From: CAWHHZ01 sp963829355 | Lineage (GTDB): Bacteria; Acidobacteriota; Thermoanaerobaculia; Gp7-AA8; JAHWKK01 | Assembly (NCBI GenBank): GCA_963829355.1 | Contig: CAWHHZ010000016.1 | Coordinates: 1-64,000 of the forward strand | DNA length: 64,000 nucleotides | Reading direction: 5' to 3' | Shown here: positions 16,838-27,270 of the stretch, piece after piece | How the letters are laid out: each line of letters starts with the position of its first letter | How positions within the stretch are numbered: the stretch's first letter is position 1 | Translations under genes and position numbers: made by a program | Notes under the pieces: model-generated | Told to the model about the DNA's origin: nothing | The model's database searches: none | The model's input: the letters and a program-made list of their open reading frames with translations, nothing else

Positions 16838-18467
16838 ATGCGAATCGCCTGCTTCCACATTCCCCTCTTCCCTCTAGCCGCCCGGTTGCGGAGCGAGCCG
16901 GAGCTTCGTGACGAGGCGGTGGCGATCGTGGAGGGGAATGGGTCGCGTGCGTATGTTGCGGTTGCGTCGAAGCGGGCGCGGAGGATGGGTGTTCGATCCG
17001 GGATGTCGCTGCCTCAGGCGCGTGCGATTCTTCCGCGACTGATCGCGCGGAGTCGTGATTTCGAGTGTGAGCATGCGGCCCAGCAGGCGTTGCTCGAGCT
17101 GTCCGAGTCGCTCTCGCCGCGCGTCGAGGATGCCGAGGACGGTGTCGTGTTTCTCGATCTCGAGGGACTGGAAGGGATCTATAGGGGGGTCGGGTCTCCA
17201 GGCCCGATCCGCGGAGGGCTCCAGCCCTCCGCAAGGCTGCGACGGCCAGGACACCGTCGTGAATCGGGCCGGGAGACCTGCCCCCCATGACTCCTCGTGG
17301 GAGGACCGTTTCGCATCCGATGCATTCAGGCAGGCTGATGCCGCGGGACTTCCGGTCTGGCTGGGGGTCGCATCGAGCAAGCTCGCGGCGAGAGTTGCGG
17401 CAGAGAGTCCTCACACGCCCGTCATCGTCCCGACCGGCCAGGAGTGTCAGTTTCTCGCGAAGCTTCCGCTCGAACGGCTCGAGCCGGAGCTCGAGGTCGT
17501 GAAGACGTTGACGCGGTGGGGACTCGCATCGATCGGCGACCTGGCGAAGCTCCCCGAGGCCGAGGTGGCGACGCGGCTTGGAGAAGCGGGTCGGAGACTG
17601 CACATGGCGGCTCGGGGGATCGACTCGCGGCCGATCATCCCTCACGTTCCCCCACCGCAGTTCCGTGAAGGAATCGAGCTCGAGTGGCCGCTCGTGGCGC
17701 TCGAGCCGTTCATGTTCGTGGCGCGCGCCGCGATCGAGCGGCTCAGCCAGCGGATGGAACGGCTCGGCTACGCCTGCCGCCGACTCGAGATCGCGATGCG
17801 GCTCGAGCCGGACGGGCATCACCATCGGGCGATCGATCTTCCTGCGCCGACGCGGGACGTCAAGACACTGCTGACTCTGCTGAAGCTGGATGTCGAGGCG
17901 AATCCCCCCGGCGCGCCGATCGCCGCATTCACTCTGATCGCGAACCCCGATCAGCCGCGCCGTGCGCAGATGTCGCTGTTCGGACCACTCGAGATCTCAC
18001 CCGACCGGCTTGCGACCACCATCGCGCGTCTTGCTGCGCTCGTCGGAGAGGAGCGGGTCGGATCGCCCCGTGAGGTCAACAGCCACACACCATCGGCTGT
18101 CGCAGTGGAACGATTCGATCCGCCCCCCCCGCCAAAGATGAAACGTGATCCGGCACCGAATCGGGGACTTCTCGCGATCCGTGCGCTTCGGCCGCCGATG
18201 GAGCTGGAAGTGATCGTCGAGGAGCGTGTAGGGCCGGAGAGCGAGTTGCGCCCTACCCGGGTCCGCGCGCTCGAACCGAAGAACACGATCCCCCTCGACG
18301 GACTCGTCCGCATCGCCTCCGGACCCTGGACGATCGAAGAGGGCTGGTGGAGCGAGACCCCCGTCAACCGCGAGTACTGGGACCTCGAGCTCGCCCGCGG
18401 CGGCATCTACCGCGTCTACCGCGACACGGGAACGGGACGGTGGTTCGCGGATGCGGTGTACGACTAA
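16838..18467 (+). CDS. imuB: ImuB-like Y-family polymerase homologue, interrupted by a palindromic element
   Basis: A DinB/UmuC-like scaffold of the DnaE2 mutasome. It starts MRIACFHIPLFPLAARL, where active Y-family enzymes have metal-binding acids, so like known ImuB it is probably non-catalytic. KRARRMGVRSGMSLPQARAI and LFLDLEG-type strand FLDLEGLEGIY follow. The helix-hairpin-helix part is VKTLTRWGLASIGDLAKLP and the little-finger region follows. QMSLFGP resembles a beta-clamp-binding motif. At 17184-17286 a 103-bp palindrome is inserted after LEGIY and shifts the frame. Removing exactly those bases restores one 508-codon frame through DSSWEDRFASDAF. Either the gene is disrupted, or a one-base homopolymer error hides an in-frame insertion. 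Confidence 0.8.
17184..17286. mobile_element. 103-bp three-stem palindromic element inside imuB
   Basis: Outer arms GGGGGGTCGGGTCTCCAGG... and ...GGGAGACCTGCCCCCC pair over about 24 bases. Inside are a perfect 10-bp hairpin GCGGAGGGCT-CC-AGCCCTCCGC and a smaller GACGG/CCGTC hairpin. The overall shape, an outer stem with two inner hairpins, and the length equal those of the dnaE2 element at 21842-21944, although the sequence differs. Confidence 0.85.
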
Positions 18468-18468
18468 C

Positions 18469-18564
18469 TTCGGAACGATGAACGATGAACGATGAACGAT
18501 GAAGAAGGCATAGCTCTTCGGAACGATGAACGATGAACGATGAACGATGAAGAAGGCATAGCTC
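18469..18564. repeat. perfect 48-bp tandem duplication containing CGATGAA heptamers
   Basis: Two identical 48-bp units (18469-18516 and 18517-18564), each made of TTCGGAA, about four CGATGAA heptamers and GAAGGCATAGCTC. The second ends two bases before the S23 start codon and its AGAAGG can serve as Shine-Dalgarno sequence. Confidence 0.95.
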
Positions 18565-18566
18565 AA

Positions 18567-18917
18567 ATGACGATTGCAGATAGGACAAAGACATTTGCGT
18601 TGGGGATCATTCGTCTCTGTGGTTCCTTACCAATAACGATGGAGACACAGGTAATAGGAAAGCAGATATTTCGCTCCGGTACGTCTGTCGGAGCACATGT
18701 TCGGGAGGCGAGGCGCAGTCGATCTGACGCCGAGCTCATCAGCAAGTATGAAGTAGCACTGCAGGAGCTGGACGAAACACTGTACTGGATGGAGCTCCTG
18801 ACTGCCTCGGGGTTCAGTTCCTACAACGCTCTTCCTGAACTACAGAAAGAAGCTGACGAATTGATTGCGATCCTCGTCGCTTCGGTCAAGACGATCAAGC
18901 GAAGAAAGGGACGATAA
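18567..18917 (+). CDS. S23/four-helix-bundle protein (23S rRNA intervening-sequence protein family)
   Basis: A 116-residue all-helical protein of the S23/four-helix-bundle family, first known from ORFs within intervening sequences of 23S rRNA genes; the fold is shared with Avd of diversity-generating retroelements. It starts MTIADRTKTFALGIIRL and carries the typical VIGKQIFRSGTSVGAHVREA, SDAELISKYEVALQELDET and LYWMELL, ending with a basic tail (KRRKGR). The ATG at 18567 is preferred over one at 18540 lying in the repeat. The gene sits between imuB and dnaE2, with CGATGAA arrays upstream and TTCATCG arrays downstream, so its transcript would have complementary ends, as in 23S IVS elements. 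Its biochemical role is unknown. Confidence 0.88.
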   Translation: MTIADRTKTFALGIIRLCGSLPITMETQVIGKQIFRSGTSVGAHVREARRSRSDAELISKYEVALQELDETLYWMELLTASGFSSYNALPELQKEADELIAILVASVKTIKRRKGR

Positions 18918-18928
18918 CCATGGATTCT

Positions 18929-18972
18929 CTTCATCGTTCATCGTTCATCGTTCATCGTTCATCTTTCATCTT
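18929..18972. repeat. heptamer array TTCATCG downstream of S23 gene
   Basis: About six TTCATCG/TTCATCT units. The segment is the perfect reverse complement of at least 28 bases of the array upstream of the S23 gene. The dnaE2 ATG follows within 10 bases. Confidence 0.95.
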
Positions 18973-18980
18973 TCCGTCCC

Positions 18981-21900
18981 ATGAGCAGAAATAACGATAA
19001 CAACAACAACCTCCCTCCCTCGCGAACCTTCGGCACGTGGAACAAGAAATTGTCCGCGGGGGCGAAGAAGGAGAAATTGAAGGAACGGGCGTGGTCGCGG
19101 CCGGGGCGATCGGCACGTCCTTATGTCGAGCTGCGGGCGAACTCTGCGTTCTCGTTTCTCGAAGGGGCGTCGCTGCCGGAGGATCTGGTCGATCAGGCGG
19201 CGAAACATGATCTGCCTGCGATGGCGCTCCTCGACATCAACGGCGTGTATGGCGCGCCGCGGTTCTACTCTGCTGCGAGGAAGGCGGGGATTCGTGCACT
19301 CGTGGGGGCAGAGCTCGTTCTGGAGAACCCGGAGAGTCCCGCCCCCACTCTGCGTCTCGTCAAGGCGCACACCATCGGCTCGCGACACGAGGGGCATCCG
19401 CGCCTGACGCTTCTCGTCCGCAGCCGTGATGGGTACCGCAATCTCTGCAGACTCATCACTGCAGGTGCGCTCAAGAATCCGAAGGGTGAAGCGAAGTTCG
19501 ACTGGCCGCTGATTGAGCAGCATCTCGAAGGACTCCATTGCCTGTCGGGCGGCAAGGAGGGACCGATCAGTCATGCCCTGCAACGAGGCGGAACAGACGA
19601 AGCGAAACGGACGCTCGACTACCTGTCCAGTCTCTTCCCCGGACGCTTTCACGTCGAGCTGCAGCGCCATCACCTGCGCGATGAGGAGCATCGAAATCAG
19701 GCGCTCGTCGACATTGCCCGCTCGATGAAGCTCCCTCTCATCGCCACGAACGGTGTCCGGTATGCTCACATCGACGACAAGCCCCGGCTCGACATCCTGA
19801 CCTGCATCCGTCTGAGCCGGAACGTCGACAATGCGGGCCGGCTGCTCGACGCGAACCGCGAGCGGCATATCCGCACGGCTCCCGAGATGTCGCACCTCTT
19901 TGCCGATCTCCCGGAAGCGATCGATGCGACGGGTGATCTCGCCCACGAGCTCGACTTCACGCTCGCCAACCTCGGATACCGGTTCCCCGAATATCCGTTG
20001 CCTCCTGGTGAGACGCCGATGTCGTTTCTCCGGCAGATCACCTGGAACGGTGCCCGGACGCGATTCCGTCCATTGACTGCCAAAGCCCAGGCGCAGATCG
20101 AGAAGGAGCTGAACATGATCGAGAAGCTCGATCTGGCGGGCTACTTTCTGATCGTCTGGGACATCGTGCAGTTCTGCCAGCGCGAGAAGATCCTGGCGCA
20201 GGGACGCGGTTCTGCGGCGAACAGTGCGGTCTGCTATGCCCTTTCGATCACAGCGGTCGATCCGGTGAAGATGGAGCTGCTGTTCGAACGGTTCCTCTCC
20301 GAGGAGCGTGGCGAGTGGCCCGACATTGATCTCGACCTTCCGTCGGGAGATCAGCGGGAGAAGGTGATTCAGTACGTCTACGACCGCTATGGAACCCATG
20401 GCGCCGGAATGACTGCGAACGTGATCACCTACCGTGAGCGTTCCGCCGCACGCGAGGTCGGCAAGGCCCTCGGATTTTCGCAGGAGCAGATCGACCGGTT
20501 CGCAAAGCAGGTCGGTCGCTGGACCTTTGGCGAGGTGCGTGAGCGAATCACCGAGCTTTCAAAAGAACTGAGTGCCGCGGGACTCGACCCCGAGGACAAG
20601 CGCGTGCGGCATCTCATTGATCACTGGCAGCAGATTCAGAATCTGCCGCGGCATCTCGGTCAGCACTCCGGCGGCATGGTGATGACGAGCGGACGTCTCG
20701 ATGACGTCGTACCGCTCGAGCCGGCATCGATGGACGGACGTGTCGTCATTCAATGGGACAAGGATGACTGCGCCGATCTCGGCATCGTGAAGGTCGACCT
20801 TCTCGGGCTCGGGATGCTTGCCGTGATCGAAGAGACGATCCCGCTGATCAAAACTCACGAGAACGTCGAGATCGACCTCGCCCACCTTCCCCCGGACGAT
20901 CCGCTCGTCTACAAAATGCTTCAGGACGCCGACACCATCGGCGTCTTCCAGGTCGAGAGCCGGGCACAGATGGCGAGTCTTCCGCGCAACAGACCGGAGA
21001 AATTTTACGACCTCGTCATCCAGGTGGCGATCATCCGCCCCGGACCGATCGTCGGTGGGATGATCCGCCCCTTCTTCGACCGGCGCCAGGGGAAGATTCC
21101 TGTCGAGTATCCGCATCCTTCGCTCGAGCCGATCCTCCGCCGCACCCTCGGAGTACCTCTCTTCCAGGAGCAGCTTCTGCGGATCGCGATGGTCGCCGCG
21201 GGTTTCAGCGGTGGTGAAGCGGAGGAGCTGCGACGTGCGATGGGCTTCAAGACGATCGATGGAGCGAATGGTCGACATCGAGAAGCGTCTCCGTGACGGG
21301 ATGGAGCGTAACGGGATCTCATGGCGAGGCGCAGGACGAGATCGTGCGCTCGATCACATCGTTCGCACTGTATGGATTCCCCGAGTCACATGCGGCGAGT
21401 TTTGCTCTCATCGCCTACTCGAGCGCCTATCTGAGGGCACATCATCCCGCGGCGTTCTGCGCTGCGATTCTCAACTGCTGGCCGATGGGCTTCTACCATC
21501 CCGCGACGATCATCAAGGATACGCAGCGGCACGGTGTCGACGTTCTCCCGGTCGACATCACGATCTCGAACTGGAAGTGCACGTGGGAGAACGGTGCAGT
21601 ACGGATGGGGCTGCGTTACGTGCGTGGGCTGCGTGAGTCGACCGGCTCTGCGCATCGAGGAAGAGCGGCGAAACGGCCCGTTCACGAGCATCGACGATCT
21701 CCAGCGCCGCTGCCGGTTGCGCGAGGATCAGATCACGAAGCTGGCTCATGCCGGAGCACTCGCGCCCTTCGGGCTGTCGCGCCGGTCCGCGCTCTGGCAG
21801 GCCGCGCGAGTCGCGAAACCGGCCGGGCCACTGTTCGAATCGGAGCGCCGGCACCCTGCCGGCGGAGCGCAGGCTCCCCAGCCTGCGCCTGACGATCGTG

Positions 21901-22373
21901 GCGGCAAGGGTGCCGCCACTCCGCCGGCTGGGAGCCGGCGCTCCACGCCCCTTCCGGAGATGGATGCGTTTGAGGAGACGCTGGCGGACTACCATTCGAT
22001 GCAGCTCACGACGGGGCCGCATCTCGTGCAGCACGTCCGGGAGGAGCTGAGAAGACAGGGCGTTCTGTCGTCAGAGGAGCTGCAGCGAATGCCGTCCGGG
22101 CGCCGGGTGAAGATGGGAGGAGCGGTCATCGTCCGCCAGCGTCCTGCGACCGCGAAGGGCTTCGTCTTTCTCACACTCGAGGATGAGACCGGGATGACGC
22201 AGGCGATCGTCAATCCGCAGCTGTTCCGCGATCAGCGATCCGTCATCGTCGGCTCCACCGGCCTGGTCGTCGAAGGAGTGCTGCAGAAAGAGGGGACGCA
22301 ATGCTCGATCCGTGCGGATCGATTCTGGCCGGTCCTGGATTTCGCAAAATTCGAGAGCCACGATTTTCACTGA
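18981..22373 (+). CDS. dnaE2: error-prone DNA polymerase DnaE2, frameshifted, with internal palindromic insert
   Basis: A C-family polymerase used for mutagenic translesion synthesis with ImuA/ImuB. The N-terminal PHP domain (YVELRANSAFSFLEGASLP) leads into the palm: QGRGSAANSAVCYALSI and the catalytic acids in WPDIDLDLPSGDQREKV. Further conserved blocks are HSGGMVMTSGRLDDVVPLEP, then GPIVGGMIRPFF. The frame slips near 21255, 21320 and 21645, with matching sequence in each frame (MERMVDIEKRLRDGME; GFPESHAASFALIAYSSAYL; RIEEERRNGPFTSIDDLQ). The OB-fold (VKMGGAVIVRQRP, FVFLTLEDETG) ends at 22373. The composite is about 1,130 residues, slightly over family length because about 35 residues derive from a palindrome at 21842-21944. 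Confidence 0.9.
21842..21944. mobile_element. 103-bp three-stem palindromic element translated within dnaE2
   Basis: 26-nt outer arms (GGAGCGCCGGCACCCTGCC... against ...GGCTGGGAGCCGGCGCTCC) differ at only two positions. Inside are the perfect hairpins CGCAGGCT-CCCC-AGCCTGCG and GGCGGCA-AGGG-TGCCGCC. The reading frame stays open through the element, which encodes a Pro/Ala/Gly-rich stretch beginning ERRHPAGGAQAPQPAP. Confidence 0.9.
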
Positions 22374-22452
22374 GACAGCTCGAAGTTACAGGTGAAGAAC
22401 AGAGCCGGTTTCCGACAGTCGATGGAGGAAAGGACAGAAATCTTTCGATTGA

Positions 22453-22872
22453 TCAGCTGCCTGGGTCGAGCTCCACCAGAACCGCCGTACGATCTGCCGC
22501 CTCCAGCCTTACCGGGATATGCGATTCGTCGAGGATCCAGATCCTTCTGGGTTTCTCACCGGCGGCAATCGTCACCTCGCTGACCTCCATTGAACCGAGC
22601 TCAGTGTCGAGCGTGGTGCTTGCGCCACGGACCAGTTTCACGGTCTCGAGACAGCCGACGCTCGCGCAATCATCGAGAGGAACCGAGTAGCGCACAGTCT
22701 CAACCGGTCCGCCCTCCGAGAACCGACGGCAGTCGAGCCCGTCACTCAGCACGGAGCCGGTCGCGAAGACACACCCGGGGGGAATGCCGAGGAACTGATC
22801 GACGAGTCCACTCCGATTTCCGCGAGACGTGACGCGGACGTGATCGTCACCCACCCGCATGATCCGTCTCAT
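22453..22872 (-). CDS. hypothetical protein
   Basis: A 139-residue protein starting MRRIMRVGDDHVRVTS, chosen because AAGGAGAG lies just before this ATG; the frame is open about 30 codons further upstream without a better start. The sequence looks beta-rich (SDGLDCRRFSEGGPVETVRY, then VTIAAGEKPRRIWILDES) with three or four cysteines and no signal peptide or membrane segment. I recognise no family. It is convergent with dnaE2, with about 80 bp between the two stops. Confidence 0.55.
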   Translation of the reverse strand: MRRIMRVGDDHVRVTSRGNRSGLVDQFLGIPPGCVFATGSVLSDGLDCRRFSEGGPVETVRYSVPLDDCASVGCLETVKLVRGASTTLDTELGSMEVSEVTIAAGEKPRRIWILDESHIPVRLEAADRTAVLVELDPGS

Positions 22873-22972
22873 CTGCTCTCCTTCGGATTGTTTCGTTTGG
22901 GACGAGCAAGTGGAGACAAAGGTTCGCTCCAGATGAGTTTGGAAAGAGATGTTCCGGAAGCGGGGCAACTCG

Positions 22973-25451
22973 TCAGTTTACCGTGAGCGCCCCGTCCTCC
23001 TCATCGGTTCCACTGCTGATGCGGGCGGTGCACTGTGCGGCAGATTCGTAGAAATCGGCCTGATCGAACGGCTTCTCGAGCACGCTTCCATAGAGGTTTG
23101 GATCGATTCTCGCCACTTCATGACTTCCTGCGGCAGTAACCAGAAGAACGCGAGGAAGGAGAGCTGGATGCGCTTTCGCCAGATGATCGAGCACATCCCA
23201 TCCGCTGACTGTCGGCATCATCAGATCGAGCACGACGAGTTGCACGTTCGAGTGATCGAGATCGTTCAGCATCGCCAGCAATGCTTCTCCGTTTTCTGCA
23301 GTCTTTACCTCGTGCCCCACGCGCCGTAGCAGAATCGCCATCAGATTCCGCATGCGTTCGTCATCGTCCACCACCAGGGTCACGGCCCCGGAAGCTTTCT
23401 GTTCAGGCGCCGGCCGTGAGGCCTTGCGGGACACCAGTGTGATTTCGCTATCCAGGTCGTTCAGCATAGGAGTGGAAGGACTGTTGGCCGCGGACGGCCG
23501 CAGGAGTCGGGCGATGGCGTCCGCCACCACGGGTTCCTCGAACAGGTAACCCTGCCCGAGGTCACAGTTCTCCGCGATGGCGGCCCTCTTCTGCTCGACC
23601 GTTTCGATTCCCTCGATTATCGCCACCTTCCCGAGGCGCTGCGCGATTGCCGCTGCCGCTGCAAAGATGCCGTAGCGCATCGTTCCGAGCTGACCGGAGA
23701 CGAGCGTGCGGTCGAGTTTCAGCATCTCGATCGGGAATTGAGCAAGATGCGACAGCGAAGACTGCCCGACGCCGAAATGATCCAACGCGACTTTGACGCC
23801 GAGCTCCCGAAGCGACTCAAGGATTCTCCCCGTCCGTCGCAGATCTGCCATCGCGGTCGTCTCGGCGACCTCGAACATGAGCACGCCGGGATCGATTTTC
23901 CATCTTCCGAGCGCGCGGCGAATCCGGGGAATGAGCTCGGGATCGGCGAATTGCTCGGGCGAGAGGTTTACCGCGATGAAGATGAATCGATCGTCGAGCT
24001 CGTCGAACCATTCCGCCGCGTCACGGCAGACCATGTGGAGCACCAGCTCACCCAGGGGCCCTATGAGACTGGACGACTCTGCGACAGGGATGAACTCCGA
24101 GGCCGGCACGCTGCCGAGTACGTCGTCATGCCACCGTACGAGGGCCTCGACGCCGCGGACCGTTCCGTCCCCAAGGCTGACGACCGGTTGATACAGCACC
24201 GATAGCTGCTCGTCTGCGATTGCCCGGCGTAGAGCATCTTCGAGATCCGCCGCTGGCCGAGCGGGTACTCGTGACCGGGGACAAAGACCCATACTGGTTT
24301 CGTCCATCCTGCTTCGCGCGATACATCGCAGCATCCGCGTTCCTGATGAGCGCTTCTGCCGTCGTTCCGTGCCGCGGGTAGAGCGAGATCCCGATCGTTC
24401 CGGTGACTCGCACTTCCGTTCCTCCGGTGAGAATCGGCCCCTCGATACAGGACAGAAGCTTCTTACCGATGAGGTCGACATCGGAGTCATCCTTGAGACT
24501 ATCGATCAGGACGATGAACTCGTCCCCGGCATATCTCGCCGCCAAGTCCGATCGCCGCAGAGAGCTTCGCAACCTGCCGGCAATCGTCCTGATGACTACA
24601 TCACCTACCGAATGACCGTACGTGTCGTTCACGAACTTGAAGTGGTCGATGTCGATAAAGAACACCGCAGCTCTCTCAGGACCGTTCGGCAACGACGTGA
24701 CGGCGATCAGCCGGTCGAGAAACAATGATCGATTCGCGAGTCCCGTCAGCGGATCGTGATAGGCGATATGCTCGATCTGGGTCGCCGCAAGCAGCGCTGC
24801 CTGGCGATCGTCCTCCACCGCGAACAGCAGCACCGCACATCCGGACAGTACGATGCTGAACAGGACAAGCGGAAACACCCACCCGCCCGGAAAACCTGCG
24901 ACGACTCTAGTTGCATCCAGAAGCGACGCGATTCCCATGAGGCTCACAGCGGCTGCACAGACGAGAAAGCCTGGTGCGAGCCGGCGTCGCCTCTCCCACA
25001 ACAGCAGAAAGGCAGAGAGAAGCGCAGCGCAACCGATCACTCCCGCATCCAGCGCAACCAGCCATCTCCAGGCGGAGCCATCAGCGAACCAGCTCAGGGT
25101 CGCGATTGCGCAGCCAACAGCAATTGCCCCGCCCAGCAATGGGCCCGAGAGGATCGCCCCGGGCGGGCGCCGGACGGCCATCTCGAAGCTCCCTCTGAAC
25201 ATGCTCCACAGCACCGAACCTGCGAGAGCGCCCGACAGCAAGGCCAGAGATAGTGGATGAGGTCCCGGATACAGCCGGCTGATCCCATACGTCACTGCAT
25301 AAGCCGTCCCGATCAGCAGGAAAGCGACGCTCCAGCGGGACAAATACTCTTTCCTGTAGGTCCTGTTGCCGAACGAAATCATGCCGGCAATCAGAATCGC
25401 GGCAAGGGCGTAGTACCCGAGTTCCGAACCTGGCGTGAGTCTTACGTCCAT
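22973..25451 (-). CDS. membrane GGDEF-EAL protein with C-terminal receiver domain, frameshifted
   Basis: A c-di-GMP signalling protein of about 825 residues. The N-terminus has seven or eight hydrophobic segments (about residues 10-215). The GGDEF domain includes HDPLTGLANRSLFLDRL, IDHFKFVNDTYGHSVGD and the active-site variant RYAGDEF. The frame slips at about 24250-24300 after MYRAKQDGRNQYG. The EAL domain follows: LYQPVVSLGDGTVRGVEALV, then NLSPEQFADPEL and IEGIETVEQ. The metal motif usually read as DDFG is DHFGVGQSSL, so phosphodiesterase activity is doubtful. A response-regulator receiver domain ends the protein, with DDDERMR, phospho-acceptor VVLDLMMP and LEKPF. REC placed C-terminal to EAL is uncommon. 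The diguanylate cyclase may be the active half. Confidence 0.87.
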
Positions 25452-25617
25452 CGATCTCCCGGCCCACGAAAGCTGGGTACATCCGTCCTGCGCCCGCGCC
25501 CCAGATTAGCAATCACCATGCCCGCAGAATGCCAATAACTTTGAATGACTGGGTGCCGGCTCTTCGTTCGATCCCCTTCCCGACGAATTTCTCGAGCCGC
25601 GATTTGTTGCATCTGCG

Positions 25618-26234
25618 GTGGAGCGAGTCGATCTGGTCCGGCGCGGACAGTACCTGGAGCTGTTTACCGTGGCGTACAACAGCCTCGAGGGTGTGATCGC
25701 GGTGGCGTTTGGCCTGTTCGCAGGCAGTGTCGCCCTCATCGGGTTCGGTTTTGACAGCGGGATCGAGGTCCTTTCCGGTCTCGTTCTGCTCTGGCGGCTC
25801 AACGCCGATACAGACGAAGAGCGACGGGAGATGGTCGAGCAGCGTGCACTTCGACTGGTTGGGGTTACTTTTCTGGTCCTGGCTGCGTATGTCAGCTGGG
25901 ATGCTGTCAAGTCACTGTGGCTGCGACAGGCACCCGAGGAGAGTGTGCCCGGAATCGTTCTCGCCGCCGTCTCTCTCGTCGTGATGCCGCTTCTCGTTCG
26001 TGCCAAACGACGCGTGGCGGCGGGCATCGGCAGTCGGGCACTGAATGCGGACGCAACCCAGACCGCGCTTTGCACATGGCTGTCGGCCATTCTACTGGCC
26101 GGCCTGGCCTCAACGCGCTCTTCGGCTGGTGGTGGGCCGATCCCCTAGCGGCTCTGGTGATGGTCCCGATCATCGGGAACGAAGCACTCGAAGCACTCCG
26201 CGGCGAGCGCTGCGAGGATGGCTGCCACGGCTGA
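25618..26234 (+). CDS. cation diffusion facilitator-like transporter, frameshifted near the 3' end
   Basis: A membrane protein of about 205 residues with the CDF-type core: LFTVAYNSLEGVIAVAFGLF, then GSVALIGFGFDSGIEVLSG with the metal-ligand acids of transmembrane helix 2. Further hydrophobic segments follow, and the frame slips at about 26105 (…AILLAGL) to continue as NALFGWWWADPLAALVMVP, where WWADP carries the second pair of metal-site residues. It lacks the large cytoplasmic domain and is a compact CDF relative. A GTG start at 25618 is used; a CTG further upstream cannot be excluded. It probably exports divalent cations such as zinc or cobalt, inferred from the family. Confidence 0.72.
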
Positions 26235-26344
26235 CGATCGATGGGTCCAGCGAATCTCCTCTACCACCCATCCATAAGCTTCCAGTACACCGCAAGTCAT
26301 CCTGAGCGGGGGAATGGCGCCGCTTCGCCTGCACCAGTGAAAAA

Positions 26345-26560
26345 GAAATGAACCTTGTCATCCTGAGCGCAGCGAAGGATCGGGTACGTCCTGACTGTCG
26401 CGTGCTTCCGTCCGCGCGACAGTCGGCAAAGTTCGAGATCCTTCGACCGTCCCTTGGGCTTCGCTCAGGGCGCCTCCGCTGCGCTCCGGCGGCTTCTGAT
26501 GAACTCCTCCGGATCTCCTTGAAAACACGGGGCCATGTCATCTTTGTAGGCGCCCCGCCC
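26345..26560. repeat. repeat-rich, gene-free stretch (GTCATCCTGAGCG family)
   Basis: Several copies and fragments of the GTCATCCTGAGCGCAGCGAA motif and its complement occupy 26290-26560, including an internal palindrome GACTGTCGCG/CGCGACAGTC. The wider interval 26235-27270 contains no gene I can support; 26750-27180 shows only fragments of the same repeats and no recognisable coding. Confidence 0.65.
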
Positions 26561-26561
26561 G

Positions 26562-26742
26562 TTTGGGCTGATGGTGGTTACGGCCCGATCTCTGCTGCCT
26601 GTCCTGAGCGAGCGCAGCGAGCCGAAGGATCACTCGTCGTCACCGAGGAACCACCACGACTCCTCCTCGTTCCTTGAGCTCGAACCGTAAGCACCACCAG
26701 CGCAGGACACGCTGGATTTTTTCACAGCCTCTCAGGATGACA
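26562..26742 (+). repeat. about 180-bp dispersed repeat, copy 1
   Basis: Runs from TTTGGGCTGATGGTGG to CAGCCTCTCAGGATGACA and is matched in reverse complement by 62995-63165 with only scattered differences, 36 kb away. It contains a GCACCACCAGCGCAGG... segment and the GCTGGATTTTTTCACAGCC block, but no ORF. Confidence 0.9.
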
Positions 26743-27270
26743 GCCGGGGCTATTTTCAGGGCAGCGAAAGATCGAGTACGCAATGACTCGACGTACACTC
26801 CGAAGGACCAGGGACTCAGGCCCTTCGCCTCCGCCTGTGGTCACGATCACGGCACACTCTCGACGAGGGCAGGGCTCGCTTCACGACGTAGTGGATGGCC
26901 GGCAGCCGCAGGTAGCGCAGCAGAGAGAGCGGCTCGAGCGCGCGGAGGTTCAGCGCCGCGGAGAGAAGAAATGCCGATGTGCCGCGCGATCTGAGCATTG
27001 GTAGCGAGAACGACCGGAGCGGCTCGCGCGATTCCTCGTCTGCAGTCATCCCCTCAGCGCAGCAAAGGCTCGGCATCGTCCAACTCGAGATGTGACCGGA
27101 AGATCCCTCGACGCCGCCGCGGATCCGAAGGGATCGCGAGCGCAATGAAGGTCGAGCTCGGTGGCAAACGTCTCCGCCCGTGCGGATTCTTTCGTACCTC
27201 TCGGTGCAAAATCCTGTTAAAGTTATCTTACAAATTGAACTAGAGCAGACGGACGATTCAAGGAGAGCGA

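Noticed and set aside
17997..18594. Minus-strand frame with periodic peptide (IVHRSSFIVP repeats)
   Set aside because: The periodic residues come from the CGATGAA heptamer array and the rest is antisense to imuB.
22973..24490. Stand-alone EAL-REC gene separate from the GGDEF gene
   Set aside because: The EAL part begins without a ribosome-binding site directly after the GGDEF end, so one frameshifted gene is simpler.
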